Shown here: in pieces, positions 16,833 to 25,524 of the stretch | How the letters are laid out: every line of letters starts with the position of its first letter | Numbering within the stretch: position 1 is the first letter of the stretch | NCBI GenBank assembly: GCA_963773195.1 | Contig: CAVZAE010000018.1 | Coordinates: 124,001-188,000 of the forward strand | DNA length: 64,000 nucleotides | Reading direction: 5' to 3' | DNA from: CAIWHR01 sp963773195 | GTDB taxonomy: Bacteria > Pseudomonadota > Gammaproteobacteria > Burkholderiales > Casimicrobiaceae | Notes under the pieces: model-generated | Told to the model about the DNA's origin: nothing | What the model saw: only the letters and a program-made list of their open reading frames with translations | Database searches by the model: none | Program-made: the position numbers and the translations under genes

Positions 16833-19275
16833 GCCGCGCCGGCGCCCGCTACGGGCGCTGATTCAGCAGGATGCTGTGCTCCCCGCTGACGTCGTGCCGC
16901 GCCTGCCTCCTCGCGTGACGGCACACGTTGCATTCCTCACCGGAGCCACGGGATTCCTGGGACGCTACGTGGCACGCGCGCTGCTCGAGAACACGGACAC
17001 CAGGATCGTGTGCCTTGTCCGGGGCGCGGACGATGCAGAGGCGCAAGGCAAGTTGCGAGATGCATTGGCGCAGGCCGGCGTCGCGACCCGGGCATTGCTT
17101 GATCGCGTCGACGCGGTGCGCGGTGACGTTGCGGCACCCGCGCTGGGTTTGGAACCGCGGCGTTTTGCTTCGCTGGCGGCGAGTATCGACACCGTCTACC
17201 ACTGCGCGGCAGAGGTCAACTGGGTGCGTAGTTACCGACAGCTGCGTGCGGTAAACGTATTCGGCACTCTCGAAGTGATTCGCTTGGCCTGTGCGGCACG
17301 GGCAAAGCCGATGACGTTCGTTTCGACAATCGCCGTGTGCTTCGCGCGCGGTGATGGCCGTTCGATTGACGAGAATACCGACATGCTCGCGCAGGCCGAG
17401 GCAATGCCACTCGGATATGCCCAGAGCAAATGCGTGGCGGAGAGCCTGCTGCGGCAAGCGTCCAGGCGCGGACTTCCGGTTACGATTCTGAGACCAGCGC
17501 TCATCGCGGGTGACTCACGCACTGGTGACGTGAATCTGGGGGACGTCTTTGCCGCGCTTGTTGAGGGCTGCACGAGGAGTGGGATAGCAATCGACGTTGA
17601 CTGGCTCGTCGACTGTGTCCCCGTCGACTTCGTGGCCGAGGTCCTCGCGCGCCTGCCCGCACCGCGCTCGCGCGAACCGCAGGTACTGCATCTCACACAC
17701 AAAGGCGCCCGACACTGGCGCGAGGTCGTCCTGTGGTTGAATCTCTATGGTTGCCCGGTAAAGCTCGTCGCAACGAGCGAGTGGCTGGATCGCGCCTTCG
17801 TACGCGGCGGCACGGCCGGCACCCGGCTCTACGGCTATCGACGCTTCTTTCAGGGCGTCACGACTGGCGACGAGACGGTGCGGCCGTTCGAGGCCTATCT
17901 CGAATCGAATCAGCGGCGTGTGGGTAGCCGTCGCACTCACGAGGTTCTTGGCACGCTCGGGATTTCGGTTCCTCCCCTCGACGCCTCCCTGCTACATCGT
18001 TATTTCGAACGGTACCGCGGCGCAGGACTGCTGCCCTGGCGCCGGGGTTCGCGGGACGCGCGACCGGAAGCACCAAGCGAAGCCGCCGAACTTCAGACGC
18101 TGCTGCGCCGCCGGACGCGCGTGGCGGGCCTGCGGGTGGTCGAGGCCAAGCGGGAACCGTTCTCGTCGGAAAACGGAATTCTCAACGAAATCTGCGCGGC
18201 AAAACTTGGCGCGCGCGTTGGCATTCGCCGCTACGCGCTGGCAGTGTCGCGTCCCGGGCTTCGAACCCCGCTTCGCTTCGACATACTGGTGAAAACAAAG
18301 GCAGCCGACAGGATAGTGGAGGGACTGACCGTCGAGCTGGCAACGCTCTGCGACGCGAGGCTGGGTCGACTCTTCCATCGATATCGGAATGAGCTTGGAT
18401 TGACCGGATGTCACGAGCGCGAGCTTGCGCTCTATGAGCTGCGCGATGCCCGTCTACGCCGGCACTCGCCGCGCTGCTTTGGGACTGGCCATGACCGACG
18501 GTCAGGACTATGGACCATTGTCCTGGAACGCGTGAAGGAGGTGGATACGCGGGATGTTGGGCGATCATTGGGGGATTGGGACGCAGGACGGATTACCGCG
18601 GTCGTCGGAGGGCTCGCGGCTATTCAGTCCGTAGGATTTTGTCCTATCGCCGGATGGAAGGCATCGCGTTGGCTCGCGCCCGAGCGGACAAATGATCAGA
18701 TGACCGCCTTGGCTCCCCTTTGGCACGCGGCGGTGGAATACTCCGCTCATCGCTTCGCTCAATGGTGCCCCGCGCTGCCTTCTGTGCAGCAGAGGCTCGT
18801 TGCGACGCTCTCCGACTGGTGGCCTCGTCTGCTGGCCCTGCCTCATTCGCTGGTGCACAACGATTTCAATCCGAGAAACGTCGCGCTGCGCTCGGCAAGC
18901 GACGGTCCGCGTCTTTGCGTGTTCGATTGGGAACTTGCTGCGTTCGGGCTGCCCCAACGAGACTTGGCCGAATTTCTGTGCTTCGTCGCCGGCGAACGCT
19001 TGTGCGAAGATCGCGCGCTAGCGGCCCTCGTCGAGCAGCATCGGAAGGCGCTGTCGGCAGCCGGTGGCGTCGCCCTCGATCCCATTGCGTACCGAGCCGG
19101 CTTCGCGCTGGGTTTGCGGCAGTTCCTGGTGAGCCGGCTTTCAATGTACGCTCTCATCGATCGTTTCAAGCCGCAGAGTTACATGCCGCGAGTCGTCAGG
19201 AACGCTGGGCGTCTCTATGACGTCACGAGAACCTGGGCCAGCACGAGCACGCAGGGCCTAGCCGTGGTCGAATGA
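16792..19275 (+). CDS. thioester-reductase/fatty-acyl-reductase domain fused to an APH-type kinase
   Basis: An 827-residue fusion. Residues about 45-380 form an NAD(P)-dependent thioester reductase (carboxylate-reductase/Lys2 type): FLTGATGFLGRYV, AAEVNWVRSYRQL, FVSTIAV, GYAQSKCVAESLL (Tyr near 209) and RPALIAGDSRTGDVN. Residues about 520-800 look like an aminoglycoside/choline-kinase fold with LVHNDFNPRNV (Brenner motif, near 689) and VFDWELAAFG (near 712). About 140 residues between them are unassigned. GTG 16792 is preferred because AAGGAG lies seven bases before it; it overlaps the acyltransferase by 41 bases. Such reductases release acyl chains as aldehyde or alcohol; the kinase would phosphorylate an alcohol or amino alcohol. 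I know of no characterised protein with this fusion. Confidence 0.75.
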   Translation: MTTIWSGIGASRTEPRRRPLRALIQQDAVLPADVVPRLPPRVTAHVAFLTGATGFLGRYVARALLENTDTRIVCLVRGADDAEAQGKLRDALAQAGVATRALLDRVDAVRGDVAAPALGLEPRRFASLAASIDTVYHCAAEVNWVRSYRQLRAVNVFGTLEVIRLACAARAKPMTFVSTIAVCFARGDGRSIDENTDMLAQAEAMPLGYAQSKCVAESLLRQASRRGLPVTILRPALIAGDSRTGDVNLGDVFAALVEGCTRSGIAIDVDWLVDCVPVDFVAEVLARLPAPRSREPQVLHLTHKGARHWREVVLWLNLYGCPVKLVATSEWLDRAFVRGGTAGTRLYGYRRFFQGVTTGDETVRPFEAYLESNQRRVGSRRTHEVLGTLGISVPPLDASLLHRYFERYRGAGLLPWRRGSRDARPEAPSEAAELQTLLRRRTRVAGLRVVEAKREPFSSENGILNEICAAKLGARVGIRRYALAVSRPGLRTPLRFDILVKTKAADRIVEGLTVELATLCDARLGRLFHRYRNELGLTGCHERELALYELRDARLRRHSPRCFGTGHDRRSGLWTIVLERVKEVDTRDVGRSLGDWDAGRITAVVGGLAAIQSVGFCPIAGWKASRWLAPERTNDQMTALAPLWHAAVEYSAHRFAQWCPALPSVQQRLVATLSDWWPRLLALPHSLVHNDFNPRNVALRSASDGPRLCVFDWELAAFGLPQRDLAEFLCFVAGERLCEDRALAALVEQHRKALSAAGGVALDPIAYRAGFALGLRQFLVSRLSMYALIDRFKPQSYMPRVVRNAGRLYDVTRTWASTSTQGLAVVE

Positions 19276-19350
19276 GGGAGCACTCGGCGCGCCGTCCTCG
19301 CCTAGATGCAGGCATGGCGCGATAGCGTCTGGTCACTTGACAGATTCAGA

Positions 19351-19373
19351 CACGGCCCGTTCGACCGGCCGTG
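19351..19373. terminator. hairpin between convergent genes, candidate bidirectional terminator
   Basis: CACGGCC (19351-19357) and GGCCGTG (19367-19373) form a perfect seven-base stem with a nine-base loop. It lies between the end of the reductase-kinase gene and the end of etfQO, which converge. No T-tract follows on either strand, so intrinsic termination is only plausible. Confidence 0.45.
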
Positions 19374-19377
19374 CTCC

Positions 19378-21021
19378 TCACATGTTCTGATACAGCGGAC
19401 CGCCACCGCCCTCCGGCGCGACCCAGACGATGTTCTGCTCCGGGTCCTTGATGTCGCAGGTCTTGCAGTGAACGCAGTTCTGCGCGTTGATCTGCAGCCG
19501 CTCTTTGCCATTGTCGCCCTGCACGAACTCGTAGACACCGGCCGGGCAATAGCGCGCCTCGGGTCCCGCATAGCGCGCCCAATTGACCGCGACCGGGATC
19601 GTCGCGTCCTTGAGCGTGAGGTGCGAGGGCTGGTTTTCCTCGTGGTTCGTGTTCGACATGAACACCGACGAGAGCTTGTCGAAGGTCAGCACGCCGTCGG
19701 GCTTCGGATAGTCGATCGGTGAGCACTCGGCCGCCGGCTTGAGCTTCTCGTAGTCGGCGACGTCCCGGTGCAGCGTCCATGGTGCGCGGCCGCGCAGCAC
19801 GATCTGGTCGATGCCCCACAGCAGCGATCCCGCGTAGAGGCCGTGATCGAGATACGGCTTGAAGTTCCGGGCGACGTAGAGTTCGTCGCGCAGCCACGAC
19901 GTTTCGAAGGCCGCGGGATACGCCGCCAGCTCGTCGCGCTCGCGTCCGGCGGCGAGCGCGTCGAACAATGCGTCCGCCGCGAGCATGCCCGACTTGATGG
20001 CCGCGTGCGAGCCCTTGATCCGCGGCGCGTTGAGGAAACCGGCATCGCACCCGACGAGCGCGCCGCCGGGGAAGACGAGCTTCGGCAGTGACTGCAGGCC
20101 GCTCGCGTTGATTGCGCGGGCGCCGTACGCGATGCGCTTGCCGCCGCTGAGAAAGGCCGCGATGGCCGGATGCGTCTTGTAGCGCTGGAATTCCAGGAAC
20201 GGCTCGAGGTAGGGGTTCGTGTACCCGAGGCCCACGACCAATCCCACCGCGACCTGACGATTCTCGAAGTGGTACATGAACCCGCCGCCGTACGTCCTGG
20301 AGTCGAGCGGCCAGCCCGCCGAATGCAGCACGAGCCCCGGCACGTGCTTCGCAGGATCGACTTCCCACAACTCCTTGAGGCCGAGTCCCCACGTCTGGGA
20401 ATCCCGATTCCGGTCGAGCGCATATTGCGCGATCACCTGCTTGCCCAGATGCCCGCGCGCGCCTTCGGCGAACAGCGTGTACTTGCCCAAGAGCTCGACG
20501 CCACGCTGATAGTTGGCGGTGGACCGGCCATCCTTGCCGATCCCCATGTCGCCCGTCGCGACGCCGCGCACTGCGCCGCGCTCGTCGTACAGCACCTCCG
20601 CGCCCGCGAACCCGGCGAAGACTTCGACGCCCAGGTCCTCGGCCTGCTTGCCGAGCCAGCGCACGACATTGGCGAGGCTCACGACGTAGCAGCCATCATT
20701 GACGAAGCAGGCGGGCAGGAGCCAATGGGGAATGGATCTCGCCTTCGTCGGCGCGAGCAGCAAGAAGCGATCCTCGCTCACCGGCGTATTGAGCGGTGCG
20801 CCGCGCTCCTTCCAGTCGGGGACAAGCTCGGTCAGCGCCCGCGGGTCCATCACAGCGCCCGAGAGGATATGCGCGCCGAGCTCCGAACCTTTCTCGAGCA
20901 CGACGACGCTGGTCTCGCGACCCGCTTCCGCCGCGCGCTGCTTGATCCGGATCGCCGCGGCGAGCCCCGCCGGTCCGCCACCAACGATGACGACGTCGTA
21001 TTCCATCCGTTCGCGTTCCAT
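19378..21021 (-). CDS. electron transfer flavoprotein-ubiquinone oxidoreductase (ETF-QO)
   Basis: Inner-membrane-associated FAD and 4Fe-4S protein that passes electrons from ETF, reduced by acyl-CoA dehydrogenases, to ubiquinone. The 547 residues match the family. The FAD dinucleotide fold VVIVGGGPAGLAAAIR is at the N-terminus, with GAHILSGAVMDPRAL close behind. The iron-sulfur ligands are in the C-terminal ferredoxin-like domain, NCVHCKTCDIKDPEQNI, plus an upstream Cys in RYCPAGVYEF. The monotopic membrane segment around GFLNAPRIKGSHAAIKSGML is conserved. It is divergent from acetoacetyl-CoA synthetase across a 74-base gap, fitting a role in fatty and keto acid oxidation. Confidence 0.95.
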   Translation of the reverse strand: MERERMEYDVVIVGGGPAGLAAAIRIKQRAAEAGRETSVVVLEKGSELGAHILSGAVMDPRALTELVPDWKERGAPLNTPVSEDRFLLLAPTKARSIPHWLLPACFVNDGCYVVSLANVVRWLGKQAEDLGVEVFAGFAGAEVLYDERGAVRGVATGDMGIGKDGRSTANYQRGVELLGKYTLFAEGARGHLGKQVIAQYALDRNRDSQTWGLGLKELWEVDPAKHVPGLVLHSAGWPLDSRTYGGGFMYHFENRQVAVGLVVGLGYTNPYLEPFLEFQRYKTHPAIAAFLSGGKRIAYGARAINASGLQSLPKLVFPGGALVGCDAGFLNAPRIKGSHAAIKSGMLAADALFDALAAGRERDELAAYPAAFETSWLRDELYVARNFKPYLDHGLYAGSLLWGIDQIVLRGRAPWTLHRDVADYEKLKPAAECSPIDYPKPDGVLTFDKLSSVFMSNTNHEENQPSHLTLKDATIPVAVNWARYAGPEARYCPAGVYEFVQGDNGKERLQINAQNCVHCKTCDIKDPEQNIVWVAPEGGGGPLYQNM

Positions 21022-21063
21022 GTCGGGATTCCGATCGTTCGGAGCGGTGCGGCCGCCGGAACC

Positions 21064-21079
21064 GGAATTGTATAATTCC
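21064..21079. promoter_or_regulatory. palindrome containing a consensus -10 box between etfQO and aacS
   Basis: GGAATTGTATAATTCC is a perfect palindrome apart from its four-base centre (arms 21064-21069 and 21074-21079). It contains TATAAT (21071-21076), a consensus -10 box for the rightward aacS gene, 19 bases before its ATG. On the other strand it offers TACAAT for etfQO. No good -35 is seen at 16-18 bases, so activator dependence is possible. The symmetry suggests a regulator site over a shared promoter. Confidence 0.55.
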
Positions 21080-21095
21080 CGGGCGGAAAGACCCG

Positions 21096-23093
21096 ATGAC
21101 CGCGAACGTTCCTCTCTGGCAGCCCTCCCCCGAACGGATCGCGAAGGCCAACATCACGGCCTTCGCGCGCCTTGCCGAGGACGTGGCCGGCCGCCCGCTG
21201 CCGGACTATGGCGCGCTCTGGAAGTGGTCGAATGACGAGCGCGAGGCGTTCTGGCGCCTGCTGTGGGACTACGCGGGCGTCATCGGCGAGCGTGGCGAGC
21301 GCACGCTCGTCGACGGCGAGCGGATGCCCGGCGCGCGCTGGTTCCCCGATGCACGACTCAACTTCGCCGAGAATCTGCTCGCCACGCGGGGTGCCGATGA
21401 TGCGACCGACGCGCTCGTGTTCCGCGGCGAGGATCGCGAGCAGCGGCGATTGACGCGCGGCGAGCTCCGGGATGAGGCCTCGCGCGTCACCGCTGCGCTG
21501 CGCACCATGGGCCTGCGCAAGGGCGACCGGGTCGCCGCCTACGTCGCGAACATGCCGGAGGCAATCATCGGCATGCTCGGGACGACCGCGAACGGCGCCA
21601 TCTGGTCGTCCTGCTCGCCGGATTTCGGCGTACGCGGTGTGCTCGACCGGTTCAGCCAGATCGAGCCGCGAGTGCTCGTCACGGTCGACGGCTACTGGTA
21701 CAGCGGCAAGGGCCTGCCGGTCGTCGACAAGGTGCGCGAGATCGTCGCGGGCTTGCCGACCGTGGAGCGCGTCGTCGTCGTTCCCTATCTCGAGCGGTCC
21801 GGGGGGCCGATCGCCCGGCTCGACGGCATCCGTGGCGCGGCGCGCTGGGACGATTTCCTCGCGCCGCACGCGCCGGGCCCGATCGACTATGCGCGCTTGC
21901 CCTTCGACCATCCGGCCTACATCCTTTACTCGTCCGGCACGACCGGCGTCCCCAAGTGCATCGTCCACGGCGCCGGTGGCACGCTCGTGCAGCACCTGAA
22001 AGAGCATCTGCTGCATGGCGATCTCAAAGCCGGCGATCGCATGTTCTATTTCACGACCTGTGGCTGGATGATGTGGAACTGGCTCGCCTCGGCGCTCGCG
22101 GCGCGCGCCTCGCTCTTGCTCTTCGACGGCGCGCCCTTCATCGATCGCGGCCGCGCGCTGTGGGACTACGCCGAGGACGAGCGGATGACGCACTTCGGCA
22201 CGTCTGCCAAGTACATCGACGCCGCGAAAAAGCTGGGCGTGGTCCCGCGCAAGGACTACGAGCTGCCGGCGCTCCGCACACTGTTCTCGACGGGCAGCCC
22301 GCTCGCCCCCGAGAGCTTCGACTACGTCTACCAGTGCGTGAAGGACGACCTGTGCCTGTCGTCGATCTCGGGCGGCACCGATATCGTCTCCTGCTTCGCG
22401 CTCGGCAATCCGACGCTCCCTGTCTGGCGCGGCGAGCTGCAGTGCCGAAGTCTCGGATTGGCGGTCGACGTCTACGATGAATCCGGCAAGCCCATCCCGG
22501 CCGGCAACGGCGAGCGCGGCGAGCTCGTCTGCACGGCGCCGTTTCCATCGATGCCGGTGGGCTTCTGGAACGATCCCGACGGCAGCAAATACCGCGCCGC
22601 GTACTTCGAGCACTTCCCCGGCGTCTGGACCCACGGGGATTACGTTGAGCTGACCGAGCACGGCGGCCTTGTGATCCATGGCCGCTCCGACGCCACCCTG
22701 AACCCGGGCGGCGTGCGGATCGGCACCGCGGAGATCTACCGGCAGGTCGAGCAGCTTCCCGAGATCGTCGAGAGCATCGTCATCGGCCAGGACTGGCCGC
22801 CGGGCGAGGTAGGCGATGTGCGCGTCGTGCTGTTCGTGAAGCTCGTGGAAGGGCTCAAGCTCGACGACCGGCTGATCGAGAAGATCCGCGCCCATATCCG
22901 CGCGCATACGACGCCGCGGCACGTCCCGGCGAAAGTCGTGCAGGTGACCGACATTCCGCGGACCAAGAGCAACAAGATCGTCGAGCTCGCCGTGCGCAAC
23001 GTCGTGCACGGGCAGCCGGTCAGAAACGCCGAAGCGCTCGCTAATCCCGAGGCACTGGAGCAGTACCGCGATCGGCCGGAGCTCCGGAGCTGA
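21096..23093 (+). CDS. acetoacetate-CoA ligase (acetoacetyl-CoA synthetase)
   Basis: ANL-superfamily adenylating enzyme that activates acetoacetate to acetoacetyl-CoA, linking polyhydroxybutyrate or ketone-body turnover to central metabolism. The 665-residue length is typical. An acetyl-CoA-synthetase-like N-terminal domain (WFPDARLNFAENLL) is followed by the P-loop YSSGTTGVPKCIVHGAGG. TTCGWMMWNW is in the place used by this subfamily, GGTDIVSCF contains the adenine region, and HGRSDATLNPGGVRIGTAEI is the hinge. The catalytic Lys is in PRTKSNKIVELAVR near the C-terminus. It is divergent from etfQO and is followed 16 bases later by a cysteine hydrolase. Confidence 0.94.
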   Translation: MTANVPLWQPSPERIAKANITAFARLAEDVAGRPLPDYGALWKWSNDEREAFWRLLWDYAGVIGERGERTLVDGERMPGARWFPDARLNFAENLLATRGADDATDALVFRGEDREQRRLTRGELRDEASRVTAALRTMGLRKGDRVAAYVANMPEAIIGMLGTTANGAIWSSCSPDFGVRGVLDRFSQIEPRVLVTVDGYWYSGKGLPVVDKVREIVAGLPTVERVVVVPYLERSGGPIARLDGIRGAARWDDFLAPHAPGPIDYARLPFDHPAYILYSSGTTGVPKCIVHGAGGTLVQHLKEHLLHGDLKAGDRMFYFTTCGWMMWNWLASALAARASLLLFDGAPFIDRGRALWDYAEDERMTHFGTSAKYIDAAKKLGVVPRKDYELPALRTLFSTGSPLAPESFDYVYQCVKDDLCLSSISGGTDIVSCFALGNPTLPVWRGELQCRSLGLAVDVYDESGKPIPAGNGERGELVCTAPFPSMPVGFWNDPDGSKYRAAYFEHFPGVWTHGDYVELTEHGGLVIHGRSDATLNPGGVRIGTAEIYRQVEQLPEIVESIVIGQDWPPGEVGDVRVVLFVKLVEGLKLDDRLIEKIRAHIRAHTTPRHVPAKVVQVTDIPRTKSNKIVELAVRNVVHGQPVRNAEALANPEALEQYRDRPELRS

Positions 23094-23109
23094 CGATGGA
23101 GCGCACCGC

Positions 23110-23655
23110 GTGCTGATCGATGCCGAACGGTCCCTGCTCCTGGTCGTCGATGTCCAGGAGCGGATGATGCCGGCGATAAGCAATCGTGACGAGGTCGTCG
23201 CGAATATCGTGTGGCTCTTGCGCATCGCGCAGCGATTGAATATTCCCGTTGCCGCGACCGAGCAGTACGCCAAGGGGCTCGGTTCCACGGTCGCGGCGAT
23301 CCGCACGCTCTTGCCCGAACAGGCGATCGGAGGCAAGACTCACTTCTCGTCCGTTGCCGCGCAGTGCCTGAGCACGCTGCCCGGCCACGACCGGCCGCAG
23401 GTCGTGATCGTCGGCGTCGAGGCCCACGTCTGTCTCCTGCAGACCGCGCTCGATCTGCTGGAAGAGGGGCGGGAAGTGTTCGTCGTCGCGGAGAGCGTCG
23501 GCTCTCGCCGCGAATTCGATCGCGACACGGCGCTCGCGCGGATGCGACAGGAGGGCGCGCGGATCGTGACGCGCGAGATGGTCGCCTTCGAGTGGGTCGG
23601 CGAGGCGGCAACGCCGCTCTTTCGCGAACTCAGCAAGGAGTTCTTCCGGCCGTGA
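23110..23655 (+). CDS. isochorismatase-family cysteine hydrolase
   Basis: A 181-residue protein of the isochorismatase-like fold. The catalytic triad is visible: Asp in LLVVDVQERM (about residue 14), Lys in IGGKTHFS (about 79) and Cys in EAHVCLLQTALDL (about 107). The family includes nicotinamidase, isochorismatase and many N-carbamoyl or amide hydrolases; the substrate cannot be read here. The start is GTG at 23110, 16 bases after aacS. Its stop overlaps the next gene's GTG by four bases, so it is co-expressed with aacS and the CobD-like gene. There is no siderophore or NAD salvage context. Confidence 0.88.
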   Translation: MLIDAERSLLLVVDVQERMMPAISNRDEVVANIVWLLRIAQRLNIPVAATEQYAKGLGSTVAAIRTLLPEQAIGGKTHFSSVAAQCLSTLPGHDRPQVVIVGVEAHVCLLQTALDLLEEGREVFVVAESVGSRREFDRDTALARMRQEGARIVTREMVAFEWVGEAATPLFRELSKEFFRP

Positions 23656-24614
23656 ACTTCATCGCTGTCCTGGCCGCGCTTGGGCTCGAGCAATGGCGGG
23701 CGTTTCGCTGGCGCGCGGGGCTCGAGCGTGCGTTCATCGCCTACGCACACTGGCTCGAGGAGAAGCTCGACGGCGGCACGACCCGGCAGGGCGTCGTCGC
23801 GGTGATCGCGGCGCTCGCGCCGCCCGTCCTGATCGCCGCCGGGGTCCACGGGCTGCTCGCCGCGGCGCATCCGCTGCTCGGGCTCCTGTGGGACATCGCC
23901 GTGCTGTACCTTCTGATGGGATTCCGCAAATTCAGCCACGCGTACACGGAGATCGTCGTGGCGCTCAGGAACGGCGATCTCCACGCCGCGCGGCGCGCAC
24001 TGGCGGGGTGGCGCGGCGCCGCTTCGGGTGATCTGCCGACGACCGATGTGGCGAAGCTCGCGATGGAGCGCGGGCTGCTCGACTCGTACCGGCAGGTGTT
24101 TGGCGCGCTCTTCTGGTTCACGGTGCTGCCTGGCCCTGCCGGCGCCGTGCTGTATCGCGCCGCGTCGATCCTGGCCGAGCAGTGGCGCGCCGATACACGG
24201 GGATCCGATGTCACGCCGATCGTCCGAGCCCGCGCCGTTTTCGGTGCGCCGGCCCGGCGTCTCCTGTGGCTCCTCGACTGGATTCCGGTACGGCTGACCG
24301 CGCTGTCGTTCGCGATCGTCGGCGATTTCGAGGATGCCGCATCGTGCTGGCGCACTCAGGCGGCGAGCTGGGCCGAGCAGGAAGGCGGCGAGCACGCGGG
24401 CATCATTCTCGCGAGCGGTGGTGGGGCGCTCGGCGTAGTGCTCGGCGGGCCGTTGCCGGTCGCCGCCGGTGAAACCGAGTACCGGCCCGAGCTCGGCATG
24501 GGTGAGCCGCCGGACGGAGACCTGCTGCCCAGCGGCACCGGCCTTGTCTGGCGCGCGCTGGTGCTCTGGCTCCTGTTGATGCTGCTGCTTACGCTCGCGT
24601 ACTGGGCGCCCTAG
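23652..24614 (+). CDS. CobD/CbiB-family integral membrane protein
   Basis: A 320-residue membrane protein with hydrophobic segments at about 45-90, 155-180 and at the extreme C-terminus (WRALVLWLLLMLLLTLAYW). The middle part (AHPLLGLLWDIAVLYLLMGF then FWFTVLPGPAGAVLYRAAS) resembles CobD/CbiB, the adenosylcobinamide-phosphate synthase, but no other cobalamin gene is nearby. Betaproteobacteria carry such a CobD/AmpE-like gene next to rsgA, so a cobalamin role is doubtful. The start is GTG overlapping the preceding stop. Its last 26 bases overlap the convergent rsgA 3' end. Confidence 0.75.
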   Translation: MNFIAVLAALGLEQWRAFRWRAGLERAFIAYAHWLEEKLDGGTTRQGVVAVIAALAPPVLIAAGVHGLLAAAHPLLGLLWDIAVLYLLMGFRKFSHAYTEIVVALRNGDLHAARRALAGWRGAASGDLPTTDVAKLAMERGLLDSYRQVFGALFWFTVLPGPAGAVLYRAASILAEQWRADTRGSDVTPIVRARAVFGAPARRLLWLLDWIPVRLTALSFAIVGDFEDAASCWRTQAASWAEQEGGEHAGIILASGGGALGVVLGGPLPVAAGETEYRPELGMGEPPDGDLLPSGTGLVWRALVLWLLLMLLLTLAYWAP

Positions 24615-25524
24615 CGCCTGGCGCCCGCACGGCCGCGCTCGCGGCGACGAGCGTGTGCAAAAGCGCGACGCGATGCGCCGCAATGTGGCCTGCGTCGACG
24701 GCTTCGCGCACCGCGCATCCGGGCTCGCTTGCGTGACGGCAATCGCGGAAGCGGCAGTGGCCGAGCAAAGGTCGGAGCTCGACGAACGCGCGCGGCAGGT
24801 CGTCCGGCGCGACATGCGCGAGGCCGAACGCCTTCATGCCTGGCGAATCGACGATCCAGCCGCCTCCGCTCGCGGCCGGAAGGCAATGCAGCGTCGAATG
24901 CGACGTCGTGTGCCGCCCGGTGGCAAGCGCGGCGGACACTTCACCGGTCTTCGCGTTGGCGTCGGGTGCGAGCGCGTTCAGGATCGTCGACTTGCCCATT
25001 CCCGATTGCCCGACGAGGACGGTATGCGCGCCCGCAAGCCACGGGAGGAGGGGCGACGCGTCGCGCGTGGCTGCCAACGGCACGACCGGATAGCCAAGCC
25101 CCGCGAAAGGCTCGAGGCGCGCGAGCAATTCAGGGAATTCGGGCAGGTCGGCCTTGTTCGCCGCGAGCACGAACGCGCACCCCTCGGCCTCCGCAGCGAC
25201 GGTCCAGCGATGAACGAGCTCCAGGTCGACCGATATCCCGGGCGCGACCACGCCACAGATCAGCGTCACGTTCGCTGCGACAAGCTTTTCGTTGAAGGCG
25301 TCGGAGCGATAGACGAGCGAGCGGCGCGGAGCGATCGACTCGATCACGCCGCCGCCGGCGACACGCGTCACGGTCGCGCGGTCGCCGCAGGCCGGCGTCA
25401 GCGAGCGGCCCCTCAGCACACAGTCGAGTTCCGCATCGTCATCGAGCCGAACGACGAAGCGGCGGCGGCGGCAGGCGACAACCCATCCCTCGCCGGGAGC
25501 TGCGCCCTCCCGTTCCGTGGTCAC
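24589..25524 (-). CDS. rsgA: ribosome small-subunit-dependent GTPase A
   Basis: Circularly permuted GTPase that assists late 30S subunit maturation. The 311-residue protein has an N-terminal OB-fold (VVACRRRRFVVRLDDDAELD). G motifs follow in permuted order: G4 as LAANKADL, G1 as VGQSGMGKSTILNAL (Met where Val is usual) and G3 as DSPGMK. The C-terminal zinc site is spread over GHCRFRDCRHASEPGC. The start is taken as GTG 25524, whose bases overlap the stop of the pterin dehydratase (GTGA), because that removes a non-conserved upstream extension. It is convergent with the CobD-like gene. Confidence 0.94.
   Translation of the reverse strand: MTTEREGAAPGEGWVVACRRRRFVVRLDDDAELDCVLRGRSLTPACGDRATVTRVAGGGVIESIAPRRSLVYRSDAFNEKLVAANVTLICGVVAPGISVDLELVHRWTVAAEAEGCAFVLAANKADLPEFPELLARLEPFAGLGYPVVPLAATRDASPLLPWLAGAHTVLVGQSGMGKSTILNALAPDANAKTGEVSAALATGRHTTSHSTLHCLPAASGGGWIVDSPGMKAFGLAHVAPDDLPRAFVELRPLLGHCRFRDCRHASEPGCAVREAVDAGHIAAHRVALLHTLVAASAAVRAPGARAPSTRA

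Noticed and set aside
10417..19275. Archaeal-type ether-lipid pathway
   Set aside because: Only CarS-like and UbiA-like relatives are present; no glycerol-1-phosphate dehydrogenase, GGGP synthase or reductase is in the window, and the other enzymes handle acyl chains.
21096..23336. Leftward 828-codon open frame opposite acetoacetyl-CoA synthetase
   Set aside because: Shadow of a well-supported gene; composition is that of complemented coding DNA.
23652..24614. Cobalamin biosynthesis function for the CobD-like gene
   Set aside because: No other cobalamin gene is present and the family also contains AmpE-like proteins; only the fold-level name is kept.
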